A DNA stretch of 64,000 nt from Bog-159 sp963738345 (GCA_963738345.1 CAVTWI010000002.1:2480001-2544000); one strand, 5' to 3'; counted from the first letter of the stretch, positions 17,444-26,587 are shown. The notes: generated by a model from the sequence alone, not told the origin. Translations and numbers: made by a program.

Positions 17444-19399
17444 CTATTCTTGCGCCGGGTGGATACGGATGGCGCAGCCTCCACCGGTTACGAGAGTCAG
17501 ATGTAGCTTCGCTCCGCGGCGCACGCGCTGTTGACTGATGGCGGTGTGAGTGGGTTCGGCGGCGGCGTCGGAGGCATCGGCATAGATCTCGGCGACATAC
17601 TCGCCGTCACCCAGGAAATCGAGCGGGACATCGACTTCGCGCGGGCTCCAATCGGTGATGCTGCCGAGGAACCATTGGCGGCCGCGGCGGCGGGCGATGG
17701 TGATCCACTCACCGACCTGGCCGTTGAGGACGCGGGTCTCATCCCAGACGGTTGGCACAGCACTCAGGAAGGGCAATTCTTTCTGGCCGCGGTAGGCTTC
17801 GGGATGGTCGGCAACCATTTCGAAGGCGCTCTCGAAGACCACGAAGAGGGCCAACTGATGAGCGCGGGTACCCATGGCAAGAGGCTCGCGGTTGCGCGGT
17901 TCAAACTGGGCGCGAGTGACATTGCGGAAGCCGCCGGGAGTGTAATCCATGGGTCCGGCGAGCATGCGGGTGTAAGCCAGGATGACGTTGTGGGCGGGAG
18001 TGACGCGGGCGCTCCACTTTGAATATTCCATGCCCATGACACCTTCGCGGGTCATGAGGTTGGGCCAGGTGCGGCGGGTGCCATCGGGTTTGTAGGCGCC
18101 GTGGAAGTCGATCATGAGGTGGTGTTTGGCGGCGTTCGAGAGGACGCGGTGATACCAGTCGACCATCCACTGATCGTCGCGATCCATGAAGTCGATTTTG
18201 ACACCGGCGACGCCCCACTTTTCGAAGAGTGGGAAGGCCTCGTCCATCTGACGATCGATGGAGGTCCAGTGCGCCCAGAGCCAGACCTTGACGCCTTTCG
18301 AAGCGGCATAACTCAGGATGCCGGGCATATCGATTTCGGGGATGGTGCGGGTGATATCGTGCTGCGCTTCGGTGGCGGCGGGAGCCCATCCGGCATCGAT
18401 CAGCATGTACTCGAGTTTGGCGTCGGCGGCGAAATCGATGTAATGCTTCATGGTTTCGGTATTCATGCCGGGTTTGAAGCTGACATCTTTGGCGACGCTG
18501 CCGGACCACCAATCCCAGGCCGACTTGCCGGGCTTGATCCAGGAAGTGTCGGCGATGACGGAGGGCGGGTTCAGGTTGATGACGATGTTGGATTCGATGA
18601 GGCGTCCGGGCTGATCTGCGATCATGAGGACGCGCCACGGGGTATGCATGGGGGTGGTGGTGCTGGCGGCTAGTTCGGGTTCATCGGCGCGGGGGGCGAG
18701 TTTGGCTTCCAAGAGGCGGCCGGAACCGCTGGAGGGGTGCGAGAGGTACATGCCGGGATAGTTTTCAATCTGCGCTTCGGTTACGGCGACGAAGGCGGTG
18801 CCGGGCAACTGAGTGAGAAAGGGCAAGCCGATTAGCCAACCGGGGACGAGGCCGCCGACGGGCACATGCTCGTAATTGGCTTCGTACGGGGTGCGGTAAC
18901 TGGCGAGGACGAGCGGCCAGGAATCGCCATCTTTGGCTAGATCGAACTGAGTCTTTTCGCGAATGACACGGACTTCGCGCAGGGTGGTTTGTTCGGGGAT
19001 GATATAGCGGAAGGCAACGCCATCGTCATACGCGCGGGCTTCGATGGACAGGCGGCGCGCGGGGCGGGCGGTCTCTTCGAAATCGGCCACGAGGGCGTTG
19101 TAGTGATTGCGCACGGGATTCGATTTGCCATGCGGCATGGTGTAGGTTTCGTCGGCGGCGCTGGGAATGGCGGCGGTCAGTTTGAGATTGGCTCCGAGCG
19201 AGGGCTGGTTCTGAAGGTCGAAGCCGAGGGTGGAGGGATTGATGACAGGCTTGCCGGCGAAGGTTACGCGGTAACGCAACTGGTCAGCGCCAGGGATGAG
19301 TTCGAAGACGAGACGGCCATCGGGAGAAGCAACTTTAGTTTGCGACCAGGCGGCGGGGATGCAGAGTAATAGAGCAAGAGAGGCTTTCAGGACACGCAT
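17444..19399 (-). CDS. Glycoside hydrolase family 97 (alpha-glycosidase)
   Basis: This 651-residue protein starts with a signal peptide (MRVLKASLALLLCIPAAWSQ). The N-terminal beta-sandwich (VASPDGRLVFELIPGADQL) and the catalytic barrel fit GH97 in order and length. Barrel motifs include SAWDWWSGSVAKDVSF, MLIDAGWAP, WLWAHW, GVKIDFMDRDDQ and MIDFHGAYKPDGTRRTWPN. GH97 enzymes are periplasmic or outer-membrane alpha-glucosidases (inverting) or alpha-galactosidases (retaining). The Asp in VKIDFMD occupies the place of the retaining nucleophile, so an alpha-galactosidase-like activity is possible, but this is inference. It stands alone without a SusCD pair. Confidence 0.92.
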   Translation of the reverse strand: MRVLKASLALLLCIPAAWSQTKVASPDGRLVFELIPGADQLRYRVTFAGKPVINPSTLGFDLQNQPSLGANLKLTAAIPSAADETYTMPHGKSNPVRNHYNALVADFEETARPARRLSIEARAYDDGVAFRYIIPEQTTLREVRVIREKTQFDLAKDGDSWPLVLASYRTPYEANYEHVPVGGLVPGWLIGLPFLTQLPGTAFVAVTEAQIENYPGMYLSHPSSGSGRLLEAKLAPRADEPELAASTTTPMHTPWRVLMIADQPGRLIESNIVINLNPPSVIADTSWIKPGKSAWDWWSGSVAKDVSFKPGMNTETMKHYIDFAADAKLEYMLIDAGWAPAATEAQHDITRTIPEIDMPGILSYAASKGVKVWLWAHWTSIDRQMDEAFPLFEKWGVAGVKIDFMDRDDQWMVDWYHRVLSNAAKHHLMIDFHGAYKPDGTRRTWPNLMTREGVMGMEYSKWSARVTPAHNVILAYTRMLAGPMDYTPGGFRNVTRAQFEPRNREPLAMGTRAHQLALFVVFESAFEMVADHPEAYRGQKELPFLSAVPTVWDETRVLNGQVGEWITIARRRGRQWFLGSITDWSPREVDVPLDFLGDGEYVAEIYADASDAAAEPTHTAISQQRVRRGAKLHLTLVTGGGCAIRIHPAQE

Positions 19400-19426
19400 G
19401 TCCAGTATTATAACTGCGATTGCGGT

Positions 19427-21079
19427 TCAGGCGGTTTGAATTTGGGCGACACCGTGGAGGCCGCGCTCCTCAATTTCCTGTTCGCGCATGAGGAACTTCT
19501 GGACTTTGCGAGTGACGGTCATGGGGAAGGAATCCACGAACCTTATATATTGCGGAATTTTGAAGTAGGCGATTTTGCCGCGGCAGAAGTCGCGGATCTC
19601 GCCCTGCGTGGCGGTTTGATCGGGTTTGAGTTGGATCCAGGCGAGGACGGTTTCGCCGAGGTGGGCATCGGGCAAGCCGATGACATAGACGTCGGCCACT
19701 TTGGGATGGGTATGGAGGAAGTCTTCGACTTCGCGCGGATAGATATTTTCGCCACCGCGGATGATGGTGTCTTTGGCGCGACCGCGGAAGCTGAAGTAAC
19801 CATCGGGATGCATGAGAGCTAGGTCACCCGTATGCAGCCAGCCATCGCTATCGACGGCGGCGGCGGTAGCTTCGGGATCTTCGTCATAACCCTTCATGAC
19901 GAGATAGCCACGGGTGCATAGCTCTCCGGTTTCGCCGAGGGGTTGAGTCTCTCCGGTATCGGGCGAGACTAACTTGACCTCAGTGTTGGGCAGGGCGCAA
20001 CCGATGGTGGTGACGCGCTTCTCCAAAGGATCTTCGACGCGAGACATGGTGATGGCGGGGGAGCTTTCGGTCTGGCCGTAGATGATGGTGAGATCGCGGC
20101 AATACATGCGGCTGACGACCTGGCGCATGATTTCGATGGGGCACGGCGATCCGGCCATGACGCCTTTAGAGAGCGAGGTGAGGTCGAAGGACGCGAATTC
20201 CGGGTGTTCCAATTCGGCGATGAACATGGTGGGGACACCATATACGGCGGTAGCGCGCTCGTCATGGATAGCCTGGAGAGTGGCGCGAGCGTCGAACTGA
20301 GGCGCGGGAAGAATGAGAGTGGCGCCGGTGACGAGCGAGATCATGGTGGCGATCACGGAGCCGAAGCAATGGTAGAGGGGGACGGGCGCGCAGATGCGGT
20401 CGTCACTGGTCATGTGGAGGCAAAGGCCCATGCCGCGGCCATTGTTGACCAGGTTGCGATGGGTGAGCATGACACCCTTGGGCAAGCCGGTGGTGCCGGA
20501 GGTGTACTGGATATTGGCAACGTCGTGGGTGGTGCTGGCGTGGGGGGGGATATCGACGCCGCGGGAAAGCATTTCGTGCCAGGACGGGTGGCCGATGTAG
20601 ACGACGTGAGCGAGGGCGAGGGCGCTGCCCTTACGAGACTCTTCGAGGATGGCGCGGTAGTCGGTGCGGGCGTCGCTTTCGCGCAGGAAGAGGGCGCGGA
20701 TGCGGGACTTGGCGAGGACGAAGCGGAGTTCGTGAGAGCGGTAGGCGGGATTGACGTTGACGAGGACGAGTCCGGCGCGGGCGCAGGCTAGATGGAGGAG
20801 GATCCACTCGACGCAGTTGCTGGCCCAGACGCCGACGCGATCGCCGGGGAGCAGACCGAGGCCGGCGAGTCCACGGGCAGTGCGTTCGACCTCGGCGGCG
20901 AGGGCGTGCCAAGTGAGGCGGACGCCTTGCTGACAGACGATGAGGGCTTCGCGTTGCGGGAAGCGGCGGACGGAATGCTGGAAGACTTCGGTGGTGGTTT
21001 GTTCGAGCAGGGGCACGGCAGGCCCCTGGGACTGGCTGAGCCTAACCGGCTGGGAGCCAGGCGCCGCTATTGAAGACAC
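19427..21079 (-). CDS. AMP-binding acyl-CoA synthetase
   Basis: This 550-residue ANL-superfamily enzyme activates a fatty or related carboxylic acid to its CoA ester through an acyl-adenylate. The P-loop-like motif QYTSGTTGLPKGVMLTH lies near residue 195. IIYGQTESSPAITMSR is the A5 motif, DGWLHTGDLALMHPDGYFSF holds the adenine-ribose Asp, and RGGENIYPREVEDFL is the hinge and C-terminal domain signature. It is closest in feel to medium/long-chain FadD-type ligases. It has no signal peptide and is cytoplasmic. It is separated by only 27 bases from the GH97 gene, possibly as an operon, though the functional link is unclear. Confidence 0.92.
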   Translation of the reverse strand: MSSIAAPGSQPVRLSQSQGPAVPLLEQTTTEVFQHSVRRFPQREALIVCQQGVRLTWHALAAEVERTARGLAGLGLLPGDRVGVWASNCVEWILLHLACARAGLVLVNVNPAYRSHELRFVLAKSRIRALFLRESDARTDYRAILEESRKGSALALAHVVYIGHPSWHEMLSRGVDIPPHASTTHDVANIQYTSGTTGLPKGVMLTHRNLVNNGRGMGLCLHMTSDDRICAPVPLYHCFGSVIATMISLVTGATLILPAPQFDARATLQAIHDERATAVYGVPTMFIAELEHPEFASFDLTSLSKGVMAGSPCPIEIMRQVVSRMYCRDLTIIYGQTESSPAITMSRVEDPLEKRVTTIGCALPNTEVKLVSPDTGETQPLGETGELCTRGYLVMKGYDEDPEATAAAVDSDGWLHTGDLALMHPDGYFSFRGRAKDTIIRGGENIYPREVEDFLHTHPKVADVYVIGLPDAHLGETVLAWIQLKPDQTATQGEIRDFCRGKIAYFKIPQYIRFVDSFPMTVTRKVQKFLMREQEIEERGLHGVAQIQTA

Positions 21080-21160
21080 AGAAGTCCAGTTTATCAGCTT
21101 GGGGATGGAATTTGACGATCAAAGCCCAAGTGGTTGGAACGATGGGCGATAGCGGTGGAA

Positions 21161-21272
21161 GCAAGGGGCCTGGGGCCGGGGGCCAGAGGCCGGGGACTAG
21201 CTCCGGCAGGGGCCAGGGCAGCAAAGCAGGGGCCAGGGGCCGGGGGTCGGGGGGCCAGGGATTAGAGTTCTG
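21161..21272. repeat. Degenerate GGGGCC-rich repeat tract
   Basis: Between two minus-strand genes (21080-21377) lies a stretch made almost wholly of imperfect GGGGCC(T/A)GGGGCCGGGGG-like units on the plus strand. It has many runs of three to five Gs separated by one to four bases, so quadruplex formation on the plus strand is plausible. No gene is visible in the rest of this 298-base gap. Confidence 0.55.
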
Positions 21273-21377
21273 GTGATTTCGGGGCACGAGGTGGGAATTG
21301 GTGGGGGGGGAGAGACACTGAGGGCACTACAGGGGGCGTCGTTTTCCAGATTGTCAAAGATCTCCGTGCGAGGGCGG

Positions 21378-21941
21378 TTAGCGGGTATCGGGGGCGGGCG
21401 CGGACATTACATAGTCCGGCGGAGGATCAGGGGTGGCGGCCGGGGTTGGCGAAGCAGTTGCGGGCGCGGGTTTGGGCGCTTCCGGTTGGGAGGTTTCCGT
21501 GGCCGGCGCTTCGGCGGCTTTGGCGGGGCGATCCTTTTGGAGGCGCTGCAACTGATCGTTGGCGCTGGCGTAGGCGCGCTCCAGGCGGGCGCGTAGCACG
21601 GAGATGCGTTCGAGCATAGCCAATTCCGCTTTGAGACTCATATGGGCGTCATAGACGCGGGTTTCGCTGCGGGTCAGACGTATGAGGCGCCAGTGGGCAT
21701 TGGCCATGGATTCGAGGTGGTAGTATTCGCCGGAGGTTTGGGGATCCCACTCCGCGGCCATTTCGTTCCACATGGTCTGGTAGTCGGCCCCGAGATCGCC
21801 ATCGATCATGAGGGCGAGCGTGCGGAGTCCCCAGGTGAGGGCGTTGAAGCGCACGGCTTGCTTGCCCGTCTCTGAGGTGGGTCCGGTCGAGTGCTGGGCA
21901 TTCTGACAATTCGCCTGATGCTGTTTATCCGATATAAGCAT
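21378..21941 (-). CDS. Hypothetical protein with N-terminal ANxxNAQxSTGPTxETGK motif
   Basis: This gene encodes 187 residues. The N-terminus (QANCQNAQHSTGPTSETGK, then RFNALTWGL) matches a widespread acidobacterial family with the pattern NRxNAQxSTGPxTxxGKxxxxxNAxxHGL, whose function is unassigned. The middle is helical, with likely coiled coil (residues about 85-140), and the C-terminal 45 residues are a Pro/Ala-rich tail (APKPAPATASPTPAATPDPP). There is no signal peptide. The same family often occurs in many copies per genome. Confidence 0.75.
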   Translation of the reverse strand: MLISDKQHQANCQNAQHSTGPTSETGKQAVRFNALTWGLRTLALMIDGDLGADYQTMWNEMAAEWDPQTSGEYYHLESMANAHWRLIRLTRSETRVYDAHMSLKAELAMLERISVLRARLERAYASANDQLQRLQKDRPAKAAEAPATETSQPEAPKPAPATASPTPAATPDPPPDYVMSAPAPDTR

Positions 21942-22093
21942 TTAGATACCTTCCTAAGACCAGCTTATGGTGGAGGCGCAAGGAATTCGGATATCTGGGG
22001 AGAGGGCAAGTTAGTAAGTGTTGTGGGGTGACGCAGATGGCGGGCGCGGTTTTATTTTCTCGATCTGTGACTCCGGGGAGGGCGGGTTACTTT

Positions 22094-22157
22094 TCAGGCA
22101 CAATCGCGGACGACGCGGAATCCGATGTGGCCCGTGGAGGTATCGGAAGCCTGCTGA
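22094..22157 (-). pseudogene. Remnant C-terminus of a formylglycine-generating-enzyme (SUMF1) domain
   Basis: In the 217-base gap downstream of the PH-like membrane gene, one minus-strand frame reads GQQASDTSTGHIGFRVVRDCA and then stops. The GHIGFRVVRD end is the classic last strand of FGE/SUMF1-type domains, which activate sulfatases. Nothing else of the domain is present upstream, so this looks like a tail left after recombination or deletion. It is of interest because a truncated Cys-type sulfatase lies 3.7 kb away. Confidence 0.55.
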
Positions 22158-22158
22158 C

Positions 22159-22644
22159 CTAATCGTCTTTCTGGCGTCTTGCCGGGTTCGCCATGGGGAC
22201 CGGATTGGCGATCTCGATCAGGCGTTGCAGGGCTTCTTCACCCTTTTCCATGTTCAGGGGGATAATCAGGATCTCACCGTATCGGAGGGTCAAATTGGCG
22301 GCCAGGACACTAGAATTGCCTCTGCCCTCGGTGACGGCTGCTCGCTTTACAACGAATATTTCGTTGTTCGGGACTTCGCGCAGGGGACCAAAGGTGGGGC
22401 GATACCTGATCACCCCCGGGGCGAAGATAAGCGCCCGGCGAAGATTGCGTAGGTCGGCCGCCGCGATGAAGGTAATTCCCAGGGCGAGGCCTAAAAACGG
22501 AGTGAGACGCAAGTGTGCGAAATAGAGCGATGCCGCCAGCGCTATTGCGAAGACCGGTGCGGACCACCAAGAAGTAGTGGCATAGATGGACAAGGCGTCA
22601 GACTCGCCGGCATGACGCCAGCGGCGATACCAACCAGGCGACAT
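22159..22644 (-). CDS. Membrane protein with PH-like domain, unknown function
   Basis: This 161-residue protein starts with a short cytoplasmic segment and two adjacent hydrophobic helices (SAPVFAIALAASLYFAH and FLGLALGITFIAAA). A beta-rich C-terminal domain follows (residues about 70-145), in the usual layout of bacterial PH-domain membrane proteins. No catalytic motif is visible. It is the last intact gene of the degraded toxin/sulfatase stretch; a role in immunity is possible but unsupported. Confidence 0.55.
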   Translation of the reverse strand: MSPGWYRRWRHAGESDALSIYATTSWWSAPVFAIALAASLYFAHLRLTPFLGLALGITFIAAADLRNLRRALIFAPGVIRYRPTFGPLREVPNNEIFVVKRAAVTEGRGNSSVLAANLTLRYGEILIIPLNMEKGEEALQRLIEIANPVPMANPARRQKDD

Positions 22645-22845
22645 TCAGGGAAAAACTCCAGGTATACGCAAGTTCATGGTTCACCTAACCCAGCATCCCA
22701 CGTGCACCAGTTTCGGCCCGCCAAGCTCTCGGACCGGTTCGTCGCGCCGGTCGCGGTCGCCTTGCCGGTAGCTTGTACCAGTCGCGTCTGGCTGTCCTTT
22801 TGGTAAGGCATCTTCTGTCCGGCATGAGCGTTGCTTTCCAACCGG

Positions 22846-23391
22846 TCATTCTTGAAGAAGCTTTTCCAGTCCCGCTCTCATCTTTGTCGGCCATCGTCGG
22901 CGAAGCAATTCAATCAATGAGTCCGGCAGGTCGCCAATGCTCTTGAGCGCGCCGACAAGAGTAGCGGCGGCGAACGGATCGCCGTCAAGGTCCCACTCTT
23001 CAAGAGCGCACCGTATAATCGGTGCGGCCTCTTTCACGTGTGCCTTGCCAAGCGCCCGAGCAGCCATTACAAAGCCATGGTTCCTACGGCTAAGAAGGAA
23101 CATTAAATGTTGCAGCCCGGCCTGGGAGCCAAGCTCAAGGAGGAGCGCCGCCGACTGATTCCGGGCGTCCTCGTCAATCGGCTGGTTGAATAGCTCCTCC
23201 AGCATGGGAACAATCGGCGGTCCAAAGTTGTAAAGCCGCTGGGCAATCGGGAAACGGTCGCTGGAGTCGCGAAATGTGCGCAATGACTCTGACATTAAAG
23301 CATGAACGACCTCAGCTGCCTCGTCGAGGGCCACCATTTGCTGCCGGAGGTCCCGCGATCGCAGCGCATTGATGATGTGGGCCAAGTCCAT
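22846..23391 (-). CDS. HEAT-like repeat protein; candidate immunity protein
   Basis: The frame can also start at a GTG (23457), but the ATG at 23391 begins a regular helical protein (MDLAHIINALRSRDLRQQM) of about 181 residues. Repeated helix pairs such as PIVPMLEELFNQP, ALLLELGSQAGLQHLMFLL and AARALGKAHVKEAAPIIRCA look like HEAT/armadillo-type repeats. It lies directly downstream of a displaced Rhs toxin tip, which is the usual place for the immunity gene of a polymorphic toxin. Immunity is therefore inferred from position only. Confidence 0.6.
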   Translation of the reverse strand: MDLAHIINALRSRDLRQQMVALDEAAEVVHALMSESLRTFRDSSDRFPIAQRLYNFGPPIVPMLEELFNQPIDEDARNQSAALLLELGSQAGLQHLMFLLSRRNHGFVMAARALGKAHVKEAAPIIRCALEEWDLDGDPFAAATLVGALKSIGDLPDSLIELLRRRWPTKMRAGLEKLLQE

Positions 23392-23498
23392 TGATTTATC
23401 GGTCGTACCCGACCTAACCAGCCTTCGTGCGTGCGTTTCGTTTATTATACGCCTCACCTGACCTGATCCGACTCCGGCGGTGCCGCGTATGCCTCGGC

Positions 23499-24118
23499 CT
23501 ACCTGCAGAACACTGTGAACCAGCCTGTAAGGACGGTGCCGCCAGGGATAGTATAAATTCCCGGGAGGCCACCCGACTGCACGAGAGTTCCTTGGGCCGC
23601 TGCGCCCTCGCCCGAGAAGCTGATTGCGAAACTCTGGTTCGCCTCCTGCACGCCTATTTGCGACAGTTGCAAGGAGGATGCGGTAGGCGGAAGATCGGTA
23701 ACAAATATATCACCGGGGTTGCCCGCAAGGTAAGTATTCGAACCAGTCCCAAACTGGAGTTGGCTAACCGTAGTGCTCTGTCCTGATGTCAACGTGCCGG
23801 AGTCTAGTCCCGTTATCCCTTCGACCCCTTGGGCGCTTGTGAAGTGAGTGAATGTGACGTCCGGTGCGACGCCCGTCGCCTCCGCTCCGGCTGCGGTGGT
23901 CCCTGCCTCAAGGCTACCGAAAAAAGCGCCCGCCTCAGCCCCGCCGATCGCGACCGCCGTCGCCCCGAAAATCACCGCCCCTGAGAAATTGACGAAACCC
24001 TCAGGATTGGCTTGGTTGACTAAGTCCCCGACCGCCAACGCCGCCTGATTCAGGACCGGGTCATCGCAGCTAGCCCCTGTGTACCCGGCTGCACATAACG
24101 GCTGAAACTCGTCGTTAC
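23499..24118 (-). pseudogene. Rhs toxin tip, HYD1-like ADP-ribosyltransferase domain (frame-displaced)
   Basis: This frame is open from about 24118 (just after a TAG) to a stop at 23499 and overlaps the end of the Rhs core in another frame. It reads CAAGYTGASCDDPVLNQAAL, then a Gly/Ala-rich hydrophobic stretch (GAVIFGATAVAIGGAEAGAF). The last part has FTHFTSAQGVEGITGL and GDIFVTDLPPTAS, which recalls the H-[YF]-T-[ST] and YFTDL-P motifs of HYD1-type ART toxins. Rhs C-terminal tips are normally fused in frame to the core, so a frameshift between 24050 and 24118 has separated them. The toxin family assignment is tentative. Confidence 0.5.
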
Positions 24119-25036
24119 GCTAGCCCCCCCAGTGCCGTCGCCGGCCCCGCCCCCGCTTCCGCCTAGGAAACACGAGACTCCATCGGGGCAGCCATACTCA
24201 TCGCCTCCGCCAGCCGCGTCGTCGAGGCCGGTGGGATCGTTGCCTGCGACCGGGTCGCCAAGCGTATACATATACCAGTTCCAGGATTGCGGTATTCTCA
24301 GGTCGATGCTCGATGGGCTCGGGTCAGGCGTGACAAACCGGCCCCAGAAGCTGGCGTAGTAACGGTTTGTCGCGTAGTCCAGTCCCGTCAAGCTGTCGCG
24401 CGTGTAGGTGCCGTACTTCTCGGTGTCACTTGCCGTGGCCGTATATTCCGCACCGTATGGATAGTAAGTGCGGGCCGTCCCGCTACCGGCACTGGACCAA
24501 CGAGCCGAACCGAGCGCGTCGACCGCCACGGCATTGCCCTCGGCGCTGATCAGTTTACCGGCGAAGTACACGTTCTGGCTCTGGAAGGTAAAGTTGACGG
24601 CGCTGCCGGTGGTCCCGGCTATGGTGTAAGTAATCAGTTTCTTGCCGTCCTTGCCGTAGATGTAAAGAGTTTCGACACCCGCCGAGCTGCGGAAGTACAC
24701 ACGCTGGTTGGCCGAATCGTAGGCGTACGCAGTGGCTGAGTTCACGGTTGCCACGCGGTTGGCAACATCGAACGTGAGCGCCGTCAGGGATCCAGATGGG
24801 CCAAATTGCGTCACGTTCCCATTGGGATCGTACAAAATGTTGGTCGGCTGAATCTGATTGTTGGCGGCATTGACGCCGACGTTGAGGGAAGGGGCGCCGC
24901 CGCTGCCGGGCGTCATGGTTGTCAGGCTGCCGAAGCCGTCGTACATGTAGGCGTCGAACCCGTGCGCGCTAGTGTAATCGGACACTTGCATGTGAGAGTA
25001 TTGCCGTAGGTATCGAGGGTCTGCGTGCTTGATTTT
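24050..25036 (-). pseudogene. Rhs core fragment (5'-truncated, frameshifted)
   Basis: The conserved C-terminal Rhs core is present: YD-type repeats (AYDSANQRVYF), the sequence YTRDSLTGLDYATNRYYASF and the terminal FVTPDPS ... DPTGL signature. The upstream end is lost: only TQTLDTYGN remains (about 25000-25027), directly abutting the stop of the SseB-domain gene, and it is out of frame with the core. A second shift near 24050-24118 separates the toxin tip. A complete Rhs protein would be over 1000 residues. This is therefore a recombination remnant, with the toxin and immunity candidates downstream. Confidence 0.75.
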
Positions 25037-25042
25037 ACTTCT

Positions 25043-25402
25043 CTACGGTGTGGTTGAGGTGGCAACGCAGAAGAACGGATTACACACCGAGGATATCTTG
25101 GCCTCTTGCGCAGGACTGAGAAACATTATGTCCAGATACTGAGTCGCGTTGAAGAGTGAGCCGAATTCCTCGCGAACAGATGCCACGACTGTATCCCGGC
25201 CGTCGGTTGAAGCTACGAGGGCCAGAACTACCGTGGAGACTTGTTCAGGGTCGTATCGGACACGCGCGAGAAACGCCCGCTGCACGGTGCCCGCCCTAGC
25301 GAGACGCAGGCTAAGACGTGACTTCAGCGCTCGTTCGGGACCGCCGTCTTGCTCACCAAGGAATTCTACGGTCGGCTCATTCCGTTGCTCGTTACTTTTC
25401 AT
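25043..25402 (-). CDS. SseB C-terminal-domain protein
   Basis: The protein is about 119 residues if started at the ATG given; an earlier start (25471) is possible. The sequence LGEQDGGPERALKSRLSLRL, followed by VQRAFLARVRYDPEQVSTVV and ending EAKISSVCNPFF, fits the SseB C-terminal domain, which typically ends in PFY. SseB-type domains occur in serine-sensitivity proteins and in assorted stand-alone genes next to toxin or transport genes. Its stop directly abuts the Rhs remnant, so it probably came to this place by recombination. The function is unknown. Confidence 0.6.
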   Translation of the reverse strand: MKSNEQRNEPTVEFLGEQDGGPERALKSRLSLRLARAGTVQRAFLARVRYDPEQVSTVVLALVASTDGRDTVVASVREEFGSLFNATQYLDIMFLSPAQEAKISSVCNPFFCVATSTTP

Positions 25403-25448
25403 CGTATTGCCAATTGTAAAAGTTTCAGGCTTATGGATTCGGTGCCCC

Positions 25449-25808
25449 CTACCCGGCTGGTCGTGCGTCACACCACAGTATTAACTCGATTTGGTCCGGT
25501 GTCAGCGACTTCGTCGCAATCACCTTGGCGTCTAAGATCCGTGCCACGTACACGGGTGTCGCGGCCCGGCCGGAGTCAAATAGCGAATGGCCCTTGAGCC
25601 TCGTAGCGATAATGACTTCGGAGATGTCAAGGCCGCCGAGGCCGAACAGTTGACCTCGGAACGGCGGCCTGACTTCCGCTAGCCAATAATCATCTCTTCC
25701 GGGCGCCGAGACTTTTGCCAAGAGGTGACACTTCCGGGGGGCTTCGAGATCGGGATTATCCCGAGCCTCGCAAGTTAGCTCGAAGCAGCGAATGTCTTCG
25801 TTCGTCAT
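25449..25808 (-). CDS. Hypothetical protein
   Basis: This gene encodes 119 residues from the ATG chosen (MTNEDIRCFELTCEARDNPD). The sequence is mixed alpha/beta with no signal or transmembrane segment (VSAPGRDDYWLAEVRPPFRG, LILWCD near the end). I do not recognise the family. It ends 46 bases before the SseB-domain gene and overlaps the end of the sulfatase remnant by a few bases. The pair could be small companion genes of an earlier toxin locus, but nothing proves this. Confidence 0.5.
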   Translation of the reverse strand: MTNEDIRCFELTCEARDNPDLEAPRKCHLLAKVSAPGRDDYWLAEVRPPFRGQLFGLGGLDISEVIIATRLKGHSLFDSGRAATPVYVARILDAKVIATKSLTPDQIELILWCDARPAG

Positions 25809-26587
25809 GGATGGTGGCCCAGGGGCGGATTTAGACCGGTGACGCACACGACAGTGACCTGACATGCTGAGTTCGGGATGATGACCTCCGGCAGGCCACC
25901 TTCCATCGGTCCAACGGAAGTGGCGGTTCCAGTAGTAACTCCGGTCATGTCATTAATTGTGCCGGTAATCATGAACTGCCCACTGTTACCTGGGGGGAGG
26001 CCAGCCTCGTTGGCGTAGTCGGAAACCGTTGTAGGATCGACAGTTGTCCAAAACGATCCGAAAGTTTGCGCTTGGTTTCCATAGATTGAGTTGGGGTTTG
26101 GCCCGGGAATGTTGTAATCATTATTCTGGATGCTACCGAACCCGTAAGCACGAGGGCCATTCGAGCCGGGCGTGTTCCCCCCGTTGCAAGGGAGGGTAGA
26201 CGGCTGCTGGGGATTATCGGATAAGTGCCATTTGCCGATCCATGTGCACTGGTAGTTCAGGGAGGGCTGGGAGAGGACGTCGCCGATGCAAGGGAAGCCC
26301 CCTTGGGCATAGGGCTGCAGGGGCGGGGGCATGGACGAAGCGCTGCCGTCCTGGTTCATGAACTGGAAGGTCTGCTGCGGATAGAGACCCGTCAGGAACG
26401 TGGCGCGGGACGGCGAGCAAGGATCGCTGCATACGAAGAAATTGTTAAACACGTGCGACATGTTATATAGCGCATACAGGTTTTCGAGGTTGTTGTTGAA
26501 TTGCCCGTTAGAACCCATCCAGTCGTTCCAACTGCCGGGCAGCCAGCGCGGCGAGCGCATTTGGTCGACCATGATCATGAGGATGTT
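25805..26587 (-). pseudogene. Truncated Cys-type sulfatase
   Basis: The N-terminal third of a sulfatase is recognisable: YNILMIMVDQMRSPRWLP (metal-binding Asp), then CSDPCSPSRATFLTGLYPQ, with the CSPSR motif whose cysteine is converted to formylglycine, and WIGKWHLSDNP. A full enzyme is 450-600 residues. Here the frame ends after about 257 residues in unrelated sequence (GTATSVGPMEGGLPEVIIPN and onward), so the metal-binding and substrate domains are missing. The start is also unclear because the frame runs out of the PPIase-like fragment upstream. This is almost certainly inactive. Confidence 0.7.

Noticed and set aside
17501..18673. Long plus-strand frames across the GH97 gene
   Set aside because: They are mirror frames of a GC-rich gene whose minus-strand product has clear family motifs.
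22645..22845. Search for a gene or RNA between the PH-like and HEAT-like genes
   Set aside because: Only a short frame with no start signal or motif is visible; nothing can be supported.
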